From an uncultured Oscillospiraceae bacterium (GTDB lineage Bacteria > Bacillota > Clostridia > Oscillospirales > Oscillospiraceae), in the NCBI GenBank assembly GCA_947587025.1, contig CANPXW010000001.1, positions 33,846 to 97,845 of the forward strand: 64,000 bases of DNA. Direction: 5' to 3'. Below the pieces are notes generated by a model. That model was not told the DNA's origin, searched no databases, and was given only the letters and a program-made list of their open reading frames with translations. This document shows, piece by piece, positions 31,924 through 40,658 of this stretch; within the stretch, counting starts at the first letter, position 1, and each line of letters begins with the position of its first letter. The position numbers were made by a program, and so were the translations under genes.

Positions 31924-32895
31924 ATGAAAAAACGTCGCATCTGCCTGTGCCTTGCCGTCGTCATGGCCTTCTGCCTGATGACCGGCACCGTCGGCCTTGC
32001 CGCCGGCGAGACCTGGACCGTCACCTGCCCCTGGGCCCCCGACGGCGTGGCCAGCCTGGTCAGCCAGAAGGCCGCTTCCCTGAGCACGGAGTATTCCGAG
32101 GACATCACCCTGGTGGCCGAGGCCATCAAGGGCGACGCCGCCACCGTCAACACCTGGGTGCTGGACAACGAGGCCGACGACCCCAGCCTGGTCTTCGTGG
32201 GCGAGGGCCTGCTGTCCATCACCGCCACCATGGACCCGGCCAAGATGCAGTTCGGCTATGAGGACTTCGAGTTCGTGGAGAACCTGTACTCCTCCGTGTT
32301 CGTGCTGTCCGCCGACGCCAAGCTGGAGATCGAGAACGTCGAGGACCTGCAGGCCTATGTGGCCGAGGCCGACCAGATCACCGTCGCCACCAACGGCGCC
32401 ACCGGCTCCGAGGCCTTCCTGGCCGCCGCGCTGTTCGGCTCCATGGACGCCGGCGACGCGCTCAAGCTGGTGCCCTATCAGTCCGCCGCTGAGGCCGCCC
32501 AGGCCGTCACCCGGGGCGAGACCGACTTCGCCGTCAGCCATCAGTCCCAGATCCTGGAGGCCTACAACCAGGAGGGCGTGACCGTGGTTTGCGCCTTTGA
32601 TGAAGGCCCCATCGAGAACGGTCCCTTCGCCGGCGTCGAGGGCGTGGGCGAATACGGCTATCCCTTCTTCCGCAACCGCTGCTTCATCATGGCCCGTGCC
32701 GGCACGGATGAGGCCAAGGTGGCCGAGCTGAAGGCCCTGTATGACGAGATCCTGGCCGACGAGGAGGTCGTGGACTGGCTGCACGACACCATGCTCCTGG
32801 AGGTGGACACCATGGAGGTGGAGGACGTGGAGGACCACGTGGCCAACGTCAAGGACATCGTCGAGCAGTACATCGACATCGTTCAGCCCGAATGA
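31924..32895 (+). CDS. tctC: Tripartite tricarboxylate transporter, substrate-binding protein (TctC)
   Basis: A 323-residue exported binding protein. Residues 1-27 are a signal peptide (MKKRR, hydrophobic core, GLAAG). The mature part matches the TctC fold, with VATNGATGSEAFLAAALFG and the later PFFRNRCFIM. There is no lipobox cysteine, so it may be freely secreted or retained otherwise. It is unusually acidic. The genes for the small and large membrane subunits follow, then a sulfatase, which hints at a sulfated or organic-acid ligand. Confidence 0.86.
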   Translation: MKKRRICLCLAVVMAFCLMTGTVGLAAGETWTVTCPWAPDGVASLVSQKAASLSTEYSEDITLVAEAIKGDAATVNTWVLDNEADDPSLVFVGEGLLSITATMDPAKMQFGYEDFEFVENLYSSVFVLSADAKLEIENVEDLQAYVAEADQITVATNGATGSEAFLAAALFGSMDAGDALKLVPYQSAAEAAQAVTRGETDFAVSHQSQILEAYNQEGVTVVCAFDEGPIENGPFAGVEGVGEYGYPFFRNRCFIMARAGTDEAKVAELKALYDEILADEEVVDWLHDTMLLEVDTMEVEDVEDHVANVKDIVEQYIDIVQPE

Positions 32896-32908
32896 TCGGA
32901 TATTTTCC

Positions 32909-32946
32909 GGGGAATGGGCATCGCTGGCCCATTCCCCTTTCTTTTT
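32909..32946 (+). terminator. Hairpin between tctC and tctB
   Basis: 11-bp stem GGGGAATGGGC / GCCCATTCCCC followed by TTTCTTTTT. It probably stops part of the transcripts, so that more binding protein than membrane subunits is made. Confidence 0.85.
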
Positions 32947-32968
32947 ATCAGAAGGGAGGTAGCGCTCT

Positions 32969-33463
32969 TTGAAAGATAAACTGGGCAAGCTCTGCGACCA
33001 GATGCGGCAGAAGGAGCTCCGCATCCCGGTGGACCTGACCGTGGGCGTGGTGTTTTTCCTGGTGGGGCTGGCGGTGATGCTGCTCATGCCCAGCCAGGTG
33101 GCCATATCCGAGCGGGACGTGGTCAACGGCCGGGCCTTCCCGGAGCTGCTGATGACGCTGATGATGATCTGCTGCGCCGCGCTGGTGGCCAAGGAGATCG
33201 TCAAGCTCGTGCGAAAGCAGCCGCTGGAGTATAAGACCGTGAATCTGCTTGTGGAGGTCAAGGCCCTCATCATCCTGGCCATCCTGGTCATCACCTACAT
33301 CCTCTGCCGGACCACGGACCTGTTCGTGGTGGGCGCAGTGTTCTGCGCGCTGGCGTTCCTCATTTACTTCCGGTGCAAAAAGCCGCTGTACTATGTCATC
33401 ACTGTCGGTCTGGCGGTGGGCATATGGGCGGCGTTCCGCTTTTTGCTCAACGTGCGGTTTTAG
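32969..33463 (+). CDS. tctB: Tripartite tricarboxylate transporter small membrane subunit (TctB)
   Basis: A 164-residue protein with four hydrophobic segments (about residues 27-42, 57-75, 91-107, 112-125 with a fifth short one near 140-155) in the TctB layout. The TTG start at 32969 is chosen because GGAGG lies at the right distance; no ATG is near. It sits between tctC and tctA, 15 bases from the latter, as in known tct operons. Sequence conservation of this subunit is low; identity rests on context. Confidence 0.82.
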   Translation: MKDKLGKLCDQMRQKELRIPVDLTVGVVFFLVGLAVMLLMPSQVAISERDVVNGRAFPELLMTLMMICCAALVAKEIVKLVRKQPLEYKTVNLLVEVKALIILAILVITYILCRTTDLFVVGAVFCALAFLIYFRCKKPLYYVITVGLAVGIWAAFRFLLNVRF

Positions 33464-33478
33464 GAAGGGGGAGGGAAT

Positions 33479-34984
33479 ATGCTGCAACATATCGTTCCGG
33501 CCAGCGGCCTGCTGTTCACGCTGCAGAACATCCTGTGGATCAACATCGGCGTGTTCATCGGCGCCGTGTTCGCCGCCATCCCCGGCCTGACGGTCATCCT
33601 GTGCGTCATCCTGTTCCTGCCGGTGACCTACTCCATGTCGGCCATCCCCGGTATGATGTTCCTGCTGGGCATCTACTGCGCCGGCGGCTACGGGGGCAGC
33701 GTCTCGGCCATCCTCATCAACACCCCCGGCACGCCCCACGCCGCCGCCACCATGCTGGACGGCCATCCCCTGTCCAAGATGGGCCGCACCAAGGCGGCGC
33801 TGAAGATCGCCCTGTACGCATCCACCTTCGGCGGGATATTCTCCGCCCTGGCGCTACTGTTTTTGGGCCCCCAGGTGGCCAAGCTGGCCGCCCAGCTGGG
33901 CACGGCGGAGTGCTTCATGGTGTGCGTGTTCGGCCTGACCATCATCGCCGGCGTGTCCGGCAAGAGCATGGTCCGGGGCATCATCGCCGCCTGCCTGGGC
34001 CTGCTCATCTCCTGCATCGGCTCCGACCCCATGACCAGCTACGACCGGTTCACCTTCGGCATCAACCGGCTGTACCTGGGCCTGGACCTGGCGGTGTGCC
34101 TGATCGGCCTGTTCGCCCTGGTGGAGATCGTCAGCCGCGCCGAGCAGAAGCCCGGCGAGCTGCACATGGACACCGCCAAGATGCACGACAACGGCGTCAT
34201 CACCAAGGACGAGTACAAGCGCCTGGCCCGGCCGACTATCCTGGGCTCGCTGATCGGCGTGATGGTGGGCATCATCCCCGGCACCGGCGCGTCCGAGGCG
34301 TCCTGGTTCAGCTACAGCCAGGCCAAGAACATGTCCAGGCACAAGGAGGAGTTCGGCAAGGGCTCCGTGGAGGGCATCGCGGCGGCCGAATCGGCCAACA
34401 ACGCCGTCACCGGCGCCACCCTCATCCCGCTGCTGACCCTGGGCATCCCCGGGGACGGCACGGTGGCCATCATGCTCTCCGCGCTGATGATCAACGGCCT
34501 GAACCCCGGCCTTTCGCTGTTCACCACCCAGGGCGACATCATGTACGCCATCATGCTGGGGCTCATTCTGGTGAACCTCTTCATGCTCATCCAGGGCAAG
34601 CTGCTCACCCCCATCTTCGCCAAGGTGGTGTCCATCCCCCAGGAGATACTCACGCCTATCATCGTCATCTTCTGCTTCGCCGGGGCCTACTCGGTGAACA
34701 AGAACTACTTCGACGTGGGCGTGGCGCTGGTGTTCTGCGTGCTGGCGTGGGTGCTGCGCAAGCTGGATATGCCCCCGGTGCCCATCCTGCTGGGCCTGGT
34801 GCTGGGCAAGATGACCGAGACCAACTTCCGCCGCGCGCTGCTTATTTCCGACGGCAGCCCGAAAATATTTTTCAGCAGCGTGTACTGCTGGATATTCATC
34901 GGCCTGATCGTGCTGGCGGTGGGCACCATCCTGCGGGGCAAGCTCAAGGACCGCAAGGCGGCGGCAGCGAAGGAGGAGACGTAA
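33479..34984 (+). CDS. tctA: Tripartite tricarboxylate transporter large membrane subunit (TctA)
   Basis: A 501-residue, highly hydrophobic protein with about twelve membrane segments. The family signature GGYGGSVSAILINTPGTPHAA lies near residue 75 (shown here as GGSVSAILINTPGTP), with the second copy VGIIPGTGASEASWFSY and LIPLLTLGIPGDGTVAIM. It forms the translocation pore with TctB and is driven by an ion gradient. GGGGGAGGG precedes the ATG. Its stop is directly followed by the ATG of the sulfatase. Confidence 0.93.
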   Translation: MLQHIVPASGLLFTLQNILWINIGVFIGAVFAAIPGLTVILCVILFLPVTYSMSAIPGMMFLLGIYCAGGYGGSVSAILINTPGTPHAAATMLDGHPLSKMGRTKAALKIALYASTFGGIFSALALLFLGPQVAKLAAQLGTAECFMVCVFGLTIIAGVSGKSMVRGIIAACLGLLISCIGSDPMTSYDRFTFGINRLYLGLDLAVCLIGLFALVEIVSRAEQKPGELHMDTAKMHDNGVITKDEYKRLARPTILGSLIGVMVGIIPGTGASEASWFSYSQAKNMSRHKEEFGKGSVEGIAAAESANNAVTGATLIPLLTLGIPGDGTVAIMLSALMINGLNPGLSLFTTQGDIMYAIMLGLILVNLFMLIQGKLLTPIFAKVVSIPQEILTPIIVIFCFAGAYSVNKNYFDVGVALVFCVLAWVLRKLDMPPVPILLGLVLGKMTETNFRRALLISDGSPKIFFSSVYCWIFIGLIVLAVGTILRGKLKDRKAAAAKEET

Positions 34985-36337
34985 ATGCCCTACAATATCG
35001 TATTCTACTTCACCGACCAGCAGCGCTGGGACACCTGCGGCTGCTTCGGCCAGCCGCTGCCCATCACCCCGAACCTGGATAAGCTGGCGGCGGAGGGCGT
35101 CAAATTCGACAACGCCTTCTCCCCCCAGCCGGTGTGCGGCCCCTGCCGGGCCCTGTTCCAGACCGGCCGCTGGCCCACCGAGACCGGGTGCTTCCGCAAC
35201 AACATCATGCTCCCGGCGAGGGTGAAGACCCTGGGCCAGTACATAGAAGAGGCGGGCTACGAGACCGCCTACATCGGCAAGTGGCACCTGGCCAGCGACG
35301 GGGAGCTGGAGAAACCCCCGGTGGTGGACCACACTGTCACCGCCATCCCCCGCGAGCTGCGGGGCGGCTATACCGGCTACTGGCGGACGGCGGACGTGCT
35401 GGAGTTCACCTCCCACGGCTACGACGGGTTCGTGTTCGACGAAAACGACAGGCGCATCGACTTCAAGGGCTACCGGGCCGACTGCATCAACGACATGGCC
35501 TTGGAGTTTTTCGACACCTACGATCGGAAAAAGCCCTTCTTTATGACCATCAGCCAGATCGAGCCCCACCATCAGAACGACCACCGGCACTACGAGGGGC
35601 CGGAGGGCTCCAAGGAGCGGTTCCGTGATTTCGTCCTGCCCCCGGACCTGGCGGCCCTGGGGGGCAACGCGGCGGAGGAGTACCCGGACTATCTGGGCCA
35701 GTGCGCCGCCCTGGACGAGAACCTGGGCCGGCTCGTGGACAGGCTGAAAAAGGAGGGACTGTACGACGATACGGTCATCATCTTCGCCTCCGACCACGGC
35801 AGCCACTTTATGACCCGCAACCGGGACGGGCACCTCAACGGCTACGACGACTACAAGCGCTCCTGCCACGACGGGTGCCTGCACGTGCCGCTGGTCATCG
35901 CCGGCGGGCCCTACAAGGGCGGCATGGCGATCCAGGAGCTGGTGAGCACCGCCAGCCTGCCCAAGACCATCCTGGCCATCGCCGGGGTGGACGTGGGAGA
36001 CGCCATGATCGGTGAGGACCTGCTGGGCGTGGTGCAGCACCGTGACCCGGACCGGCCCAACGAGGTGTTCGCCCAGATCTCCGAGAGCCGGGTGGGACGG
36101 TGCGTACGCACGCCCCAGTGGCTGTACTCGGTGTACGCCCCCGGCGTCAACGGCGGCGAGGCCGCTGCGGCGGACGTGTACGCGGACGATTTCCTCTACG
36201 ACATGGAGAAGGACCCCTGGCAGCTTCAAAACGTGGTCACCGACCCGGCCTACGCCGCCGTCAAGGCCCAGCTTCGTGAAAAACTGCTGGCCTGGATCGA
36301 GCAGGCGGAGGCAGTCCGTCCCGACATCACCGACTGA
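34985..36337 (+). CDS. Sulfatase (formylglycine-type arylsulfatase family)
   Basis: A 450-residue cytoplasmic sulfatase without a signal peptide. The formylglycine motif Cys-x-Pro-x-Arg is CGPCR at residues 51-55, the metal-binding DQ is at 11-12, and IGKWHL with the late FASDHGSHF give the rest of the active site. The start codon abuts the tctA stop, so the gene belongs to the transporter operon. Being cytoplasmic, it would act on a sulfate ester taken up by TctABC; that link is inference. The maturase (anSME) is not in the window. Phosphonate or phosphodiester hydrolases of the same superfamily are a less likely alternative. Confidence 0.88.
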   Translation: MPYNIVFYFTDQQRWDTCGCFGQPLPITPNLDKLAAEGVKFDNAFSPQPVCGPCRALFQTGRWPTETGCFRNNIMLPARVKTLGQYIEEAGYETAYIGKWHLASDGELEKPPVVDHTVTAIPRELRGGYTGYWRTADVLEFTSHGYDGFVFDENDRRIDFKGYRADCINDMALEFFDTYDRKKPFFMTISQIEPHHQNDHRHYEGPEGSKERFRDFVLPPDLAALGGNAAEEYPDYLGQCAALDENLGRLVDRLKKEGLYDDTVIIFASDHGSHFMTRNRDGHLNGYDDYKRSCHDGCLHVPLVIAGGPYKGGMAIQELVSTASLPKTILAIAGVDVGDAMIGEDLLGVVQHRDPDRPNEVFAQISESRVGRCVRTPQWLYSVYAPGVNGGEAAAADVYADDFLYDMEKDPWQLQNVVTDPAYAAVKAQLREKLLAWIEQAEAVRPDITD

Positions 36338-36350
36338 CGAAAAATAGTAA

Positions 36351-36385
36351 CAGTGCGGGAGCATCTGACCGATGCTCCCGCACTG
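36351..36385. terminator. Long hairpin between sulfatase and EamA pseudogene
   Basis: Perfect 15-bp stem CAGTGCGGGAGCATC / GATGCTCCCGCACTG. Only the minus strand has a T-rich tail (TTACTATTTTT), so it probably ended the EamA transcript, but it can also stop the tct operon. Confidence 0.65.
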
Positions 36386-36399
36386 CTGATGTCTCTGAT

Positions 36400-36951
36400 G
36401 AATGGGAAGTTGTACTTTATGACGGAGTTTTCCAGCCCCGTGATCTCGTCAGACTTGCGATTGAGCGTCACCATGAAGGAATACATGACCGCCGACATCG
36501 CGCCGCAGAACAGCCCCCAGGTGCTGCCTGCTCCTGCCAGCTTTCCGTTGACGAGCACGATGCCGATCAGAACGATGGCAAAGCCCGCGACTTTGGGCTT
36601 GTCAGCGCTCCTGAAACAATAGCGGCGACAGGATCATAACGATGACCGGCCCGCAATAGTACAGCAGCGACGCGAAGCTGACGCCGAGGCGCTGATATGC
36701 TTCATAGAGGAACATCCAGCTGGTGCCCATCGCTATGCCAGAGAGCATTATGAGGAGAACATCTCTCCTGTGTCCTTTCAAGTGGAACTTGTTCTTTCCC
36801 AGCAGGAAAAGCAGGATCAGAAGAGCGCTGCCGATCATCGTCCTGAGAAAAACGATCTCATAGCTGTTGAGAGCGATATGGTCTGCGACGATGCCGTTCA
36901 AGCCAAACAGCAGTAAGGCACAAAGATATTTTATAAGCGCTTTTTATCCAT
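36400..36951 (-). pseudogene. EamA/DMT-family transporter, frameshifted and truncated
   Basis: Remains of a drug/metabolite-type transporter. The start MDKKRL at 36951, with GGAG upstream, is separated by a one-base loss from the rest of helix 1 (IKYLCALLLFGLNGIV). The frame then runs through three to four helices to PLLFQER, meets a second frameshift near 36603, continues as KPKVAGFAIVLIGIVLVNG and MSAVMYSFMVTLNRKS, and ends at about GLENS near 36425, where the second half of the protein is missing. At least two frameshifts plus a deletion make it non-functional. Codon use is AT-richer than the neighbours. Confidence 0.8.
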
Positions 36952-37043
36952 TGGGTCATCTCCAAAACGCCCGGTTTTGCAGTCCGCGTCTCTCCCGGCC
37001 ATTATACCTCGCGGCCTCAGTAAGCGCAAGGGCGGGTCATAAA

Positions 37044-37075
37044 GCAAAGCGGAGACCGGGCGGTCTCCGCTTTGC
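37044..37075 (-). terminator. Terminator of the phosphonate-type importer operon
   Basis: 14-bp stem GCAAAGCGGAGACC / GGTCTCCGCTTTGC with a short T stretch (GCTTTATG) on the minus strand, just after the permease gene. Confidence 0.7.
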
Positions 37076-37090
37076 AATTGTGGCAGAAGT

Positions 37091-38620
37091 TCAGTTTTTC
37101 CGCAGCTGGCCGGACAGCCAGTCGATGGCCCACACCAGCAGCACCAGGCCGATGGCGATGGCCCCAGCGGTGGGCCAGTCGAAGTGGTCCATGGCGAACA
37201 CCAGCGGCGCGCCGATGCCCCCCGCGCCCACCAGGCCCAGCACCGACGCCTCACGGATGTTCACGTCGAACCGGTACAGCACCGCCGAGCCGAAGGCCGG
37301 CCCCAGCTGGGGCAGAAGAGCCCAGCGGACCCGGGAGAGGACCGGCACGCCCATGGACGCCAGCGCCCGGTAGGCCCGCATGTCCATGGTGTCGATGGCC
37401 TGGCCGAACCGCTTGGATATGAGCCCCACGCTGCACACGGCGATGGTGAGCACGCCGGTGAAGGGGCCCGGCCCGGTGGCCCGGATGAAAATGAGGCCGT
37501 ACACCAGAAAGGGCACGGCGCGGATGGCCAGGCACACGGTCCGGCCCAGCAGCGCCACAGGGCGGGGCATGAGCCGGCCGGAGCCCAGCAGCGCCAGTGG
37601 GAAGCTGGCCAGCGCCCCCAGCACCGTGCCGGCCAGAGCGATGGCCACCGTCTCCAGCAGCAGGTATCCCAGCCCGCCGGCGCCTGTGTCGAAGAAAAAG
37701 CCCCAATCGGGATGGACGAGACCTCCCAGCATGGCGGCCGCAGTGCGCAGACTGGTCCGGGCAAAGTCCGGCCGGCCCACCGTGGCGGCGCTGACCAGCG
37801 TCAGGACCACGGCCGCCGCGATGATGACCCGGCGGAGGGTCCGGCCGGCCTTGCGCCGGCCGGTGACAAGGGCGGTGAGATAGGCGCTCAGGCTCTCGAT
37901 GAGACACACGGCCAGGAACAGCGCCAGCAGGATGGAGCCCACCTTTTCATACTCCCGCCAGGAGATCTTCTCATTGAGCAGCAGCCCTATGCCGCCGGCC
38001 CCCACGTAGCCCAATATGGCGCTGTGGCGCACGTTGGTCTCCAGCAGATACAGCGCGTTGGTCAGGTACGTGGACGCGACGGAGGGGAACATTCCCCGGA
38101 AAAAGGCCCGGTAGGGGGGCGTGCCCATAGTCAGCAGCGCCCGGAATGCCCCGTCGGGGGCGGTCTCGATGTCGTCGCTGGTCAGCCGGGCCATGATGGC
38201 GAAGGTGTACACCGTGATGGCGGCGGTGCCGGCGAAGGGACCGATGCCGACGAGGAACGTGGCTGTCAGGGCCAGGATGAGGGCGGGGAAGGTGCGCGTC
38301 AGCTGCACCAGCGCCCGCAGCGCTGTGCGCAGCGGGGCGGGGAAGGGCAGATTTCCCGCGCACAGGGGCGCGGCGGCCAGGGCCAGCAGCGCGCCCAGGG
38401 CCGTGCCGGCCACGGACATCTGCACTGTGGCCCACAGGGGGGCCAGGATGCGGGGGAACCAGCCCCAGTCCGGGGGGAACATTTTGACCAGGATGTCGGC
38501 AAGGTGTCCCCGCCGGGACCACAGCAGGGCCGGGTCACAGCCGGTGAAGGCGGCGGCCAGAAAGAACAGCGCCAGCGCCGCCAGGACCAGCAGCGCGCCC
38601 CGGCGTCTTTGCAGCCTCAT
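37091..38620 (-). CDS. phnE: Phosphonate-type ABC permease, two PhnE domains fused
   Basis: A 509-residue membrane protein made of two PhnE-type permease domains in tandem. Each half has its own coupling-helix region: GTPPYRAFFRGMFPSVASTY and later GYVGAGGIGLLLNE in the first, ASMGVPVLSRVRWALLPQ and GLVGAGGIGAPLVFA in the second. Single PhnE proteins are about 250-280 residues long, so one chain replaces the usual pair of permeases. About twelve hydrophobic segments are visible. The start overlaps the phnC stop in ATGA. Likely cargo is a phosphonate, phosphite or related oxyanion. Confidence 0.9.
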   Translation of the reverse strand: MRLQRRRGALLVLAALALFFLAAAFTGCDPALLWSRRGHLADILVKMFPPDWGWFPRILAPLWATVQMSVAGTALGALLALAAAPLCAGNLPFPAPLRTALRALVQLTRTFPALILALTATFLVGIGPFAGTAAITVYTFAIMARLTSDDIETAPDGAFRALLTMGTPPYRAFFRGMFPSVASTYLTNALYLLETNVRHSAILGYVGAGGIGLLLNEKISWREYEKVGSILLALFLAVCLIESLSAYLTALVTGRRKAGRTLRRVIIAAAVVLTLVSAATVGRPDFARTSLRTAAAMLGGLVHPDWGFFFDTGAGGLGYLLLETVAIALAGTVLGALASFPLALLGSGRLMPRPVALLGRTVCLAIRAVPFLVYGLIFIRATGPGPFTGVLTIAVCSVGLISKRFGQAIDTMDMRAYRALASMGVPVLSRVRWALLPQLGPAFGSAVLYRFDVNIREASVLGLVGAGGIGAPLVFAMDHFDWPTAGAIAIGLVLLVWAIDWLSGQLRKN

Positions 38621-39369
38621 GGGGCAGCCTCCCCGCCACCGTACACCGCCGCCAGCGCCTGGTCCGGCACGTCAGCCGGCCCGTCGTAGACCACGCGCCC
38701 GGTGTTCAGGCCGATGAGCCGGTCGGAAAACTCCTTTGCCAGGGCCAGATCATGGCTGTTCATCAGCACGGTCAGCCCTTCGGTGCGCCGGATGTCCTGC
38801 AAAAGCTCCATGATCTGCCGGCCGGTGACCGGGTCCAGGGAGGCCACCGGCTCGTCGGCCAGCAGCAGGGCCGGCCGGCGCATCAGCGCCCGGGCGATGG
38901 CCACCCGCTGCTTCTGTCCGCCGGAAAGCTGGTGCACCGGCGCGTCCAGCTTGTCGGCAAGACCCACCCTGTCCAGCAGAGCGGCGGCCTCGTCCCGCCG
39001 CTGTCTGCCGAAGGCGCCGGCCAGAGCGGGAAGGGGGGACATGTCGGGCAGGGCGGCGTTCAACACGTTCTGCAGGGCGCTGGCCTGTTCCACCAGGGCG
39101 AAATCCTGCCAGATGGAGCCCAGGCGGCGCTGCAGGGCCCGGAGCGCGCCGCCCCGGGCCTGGTCCAGACGCACGCCGTCCAGCTCGATCTGGCCGGCGT
39201 CGCAGCGCTCCGCGCCGCACAGCAGCCGGACCAGGGTGGTCTTGCCCGCGCCGGAGGGGCCGATCACGGATACGAACTGCCCCTCGGCCACGGCAAAGCT
39301 CACCCCGTCCAGCGCCCGGACGGAGCCGCCGTTATAGCTTTTGCAAACGTCCTGCAGCCGGAGAAACAT
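38617..39369 (-). CDS. phnC: Phosphonate-type ABC transporter ATP-binding protein (PhnC)
   Basis: A 250-residue ABC ATPase. Walker A GPSGAGKTT is near residue 37, the signature is LSGGQKQRVAIARAL, Walker B is ALLLADEPVASLD and the switch His is in MNSHDLALA. QRRLGSIWQDFALVEQ is typical of the PhnC group. The ATG at 39369 overlaps the phnD stop by one base (TGATG); a GTG three bases earlier is possible. It powers import through the fused PhnE. Confidence 0.92.
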   Translation of the reverse strand: MFLRLQDVCKSYNGGSVRALDGVSFAVAEGQFVSVIGPSGAGKTTLVRLLCGAERCDAGQIELDGVRLDQARGGALRALQRRLGSIWQDFALVEQASALQNVLNAALPDMSPLPALAGAFGRQRRDEAAALLDRVGLADKLDAPVHQLSGGQKQRVAIARALMRRPALLLADEPVASLDPVTGRQIMELLQDIRRTEGLTVLMNSHDLALAKEFSDRLIGLNTGRVVYDGPADVPDQALAAVYGGGEAAP

Positions 39370-40409
39370 CACTCTTCCATTTCCCGCAGCAGCGCCTGGG
39401 CGGCCCGCTCACCGTCGTAATCGGCGTCCTGGCCCCAGGTGTAGCCCACCTGGCTGAACACGCCGAAGATGGCCTGGCCCTCCTCGGTCTGGGCAAGATC
39501 GATGAACGCCTGGCCCAGGGCGGTGCGGAAATCCTCGTCAGCCATCAGCTGGGAGGTCTTGCTGTAGGCGATCATGTCGTTGTAGATGCCGTCGGTGACG
39601 CCTATCACGTCCGTCTCGTCCGCCATGGGCCCGTCCGCGCCAAAGTCGCTCTCCCAGATGGGGGCGTTCTTGATGCGGATGTGGCCGTAGGAGACCATCA
39701 CGTCCACCTGCTTGGCCGCCAGACGGGCCACGGAGGTGGTGTGGGAGTCGGACTGGATGACGTTATCCAGATCGCTTATGGACTTGCCGTAGTTGTCCTG
39801 CAGCCACAGGCAGGGGTAGATGTAGCCGGAGGAGGAGGTGGGGTCCAGCACGGACCATGTGGCGTCGTTCAGATCGTCCCAGGTCAGCTCCTGGCCGGCG
39901 TTGACCTTCTCCGCCAGGGCGCGGCCCTTCTCACTGGGACCGGCCAGCACGATGCAGCGGTAGTAGGTGCTCATGTCTTCGGTGTTCTCCTCGATGGTGC
40001 CGTCGTTCCAGTCGGCGGGGTCCTCGGAGTCCTTGTTGATGGCGTAGCGCAGGGCGGTGAGCAGCACGTCGCAGTCGTCGGAGAACAGCACGTAGTTGCC
40101 TCCGGAGATGAAGCCGATGTCCGCGCTGCCGGCGGAGAGAGCCTCGCCCACGGCGGTGTAGCTGGTGCCCACGGTCATGTCGATGTCCGCCACGTCGTAG
40201 CCCGCCTTGAGCAGCTCGTCGTGCAGAAGGCTCTCCAGCGGCTCGGTGGCGGTGACGATCTGGTCCGCGTCGGCGTAGGGGGAGAAGGCGATCTTCAGCG
40301 AGTCGATCTTCACGGGGTCCTCACCGGCGGCCAGGGCGGTCCCTCCCAGGGAGAACAGTCCCAGGCACAGGGCCAGGACGGTGAGCAGGGTCAGCAGTTG
40401 CTTTTTCAT
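39369..40409 (-). CDS. phnD: Phosphonate-type ABC transporter substrate-binding protein (PhnD-like)
   Basis: A 346-residue secreted binding protein. Residues 1-27 form a signal peptide (MKKQLL, Leu-rich core, TALAA). The mature start KIAFSPYADADQI, then GTSYTAVGEALSAGSADIGFISGGNYV and the DPTSSSGYIYP with SDSHTTSVARLAA match PhnD/PtxB-type proteins, in which the Ser/Thr loops bind the oxyanion. No lipobox Cys is present. GGAGG precedes the ATG at 40409. Expression is probably set by the leader RNA and terminator upstream. Confidence 0.9.
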   Translation of the reverse strand: MKKQLLTLLTVLALCLGLFSLGGTALAAGEDPVKIDSLKIAFSPYADADQIVTATEPLESLLHDELLKAGYDVADIDMTVGTSYTAVGEALSAGSADIGFISGGNYVLFSDDCDVLLTALRYAINKDSEDPADWNDGTIEENTEDMSTYYRCIVLAGPSEKGRALAEKVNAGQELTWDDLNDATWSVLDPTSSSGYIYPCLWLQDNYGKSISDLDNVIQSDSHTTSVARLAAKQVDVMVSYGHIRIKNAPIWESDFGADGPMADETDVIGVTDGIYNDMIAYSKTSQLMADEDFRTALGQAFIDLAQTEEGQAIFGVFSQVGYTWGQDADYDGERAAQALLREMEE

Positions 40410-40440
40410 GTTCGATACCTCCAGATTTTTAAGTCCGCCC

Positions 40441-40476
40441 GGAAAGAAAAAGGGACATGCGCAGCCGCGCATGTCC
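40441..40476 (-). terminator. Leader terminator before phnD
   Basis: 10-bp stem GGACATGCGC / GCGCATGTCC followed on the minus strand by CCCTTTTTCTTT. It lies between the promoter at 40659-40687 and the phnD ribosome binding site, so it acts as an attenuator of the operon. Confidence 0.88.
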
Positions 40477-40652
40477 TCTTTGACGCCCAGGCAGCTGCTG
40501 ACGGCCCGGCGTATGCCGGGCAGTGGGGCGGTCGGTCCTTGCTGGGACCCTCTCAACCCGGAACACGGGCTCCCTCGCGATCTGGTCTCGTCAATCAATA
40601 TGCTATTGAGCGCGACGTCAGGGCGCTCCCCCAGCCGCCGCATTCCGCAACC
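40477..40652 (-). ncRNA. Structured leader RNA before the phnDCE operon, class unknown
   Basis: About 175 bases from the predicted start of transcription to the terminator. On the minus strand several helices can be drawn: a closing helix GCCCTGACG with CGTCA ... GGGC, TCGCG with CGCGA, hairpins TCAATA/TATTGA, AGCCCG/CGGGTT, GGTCC/GGACC and GCCCGGC/GCCGGGC. The short sequence GAGAGGGTCCC lies in the middle. I could not match it to a known riboswitch or T-box class. Its position, with an own promoter and a terminator just before phnD, is that of a cis-regulatory RNA. Confidence 0.55.
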
Positions 40653-40658
40653 GGGGAC

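Noticed and set aside
40477-40520. ZTP (pfl) riboswitch because of a CUGCCUGGGC string on the minus strand
   Set aside because: The string resembles the conserved CCGCCUGGGC, but the first conserved ZTP domain is absent and the downstream genes are not of purine or folate metabolism.
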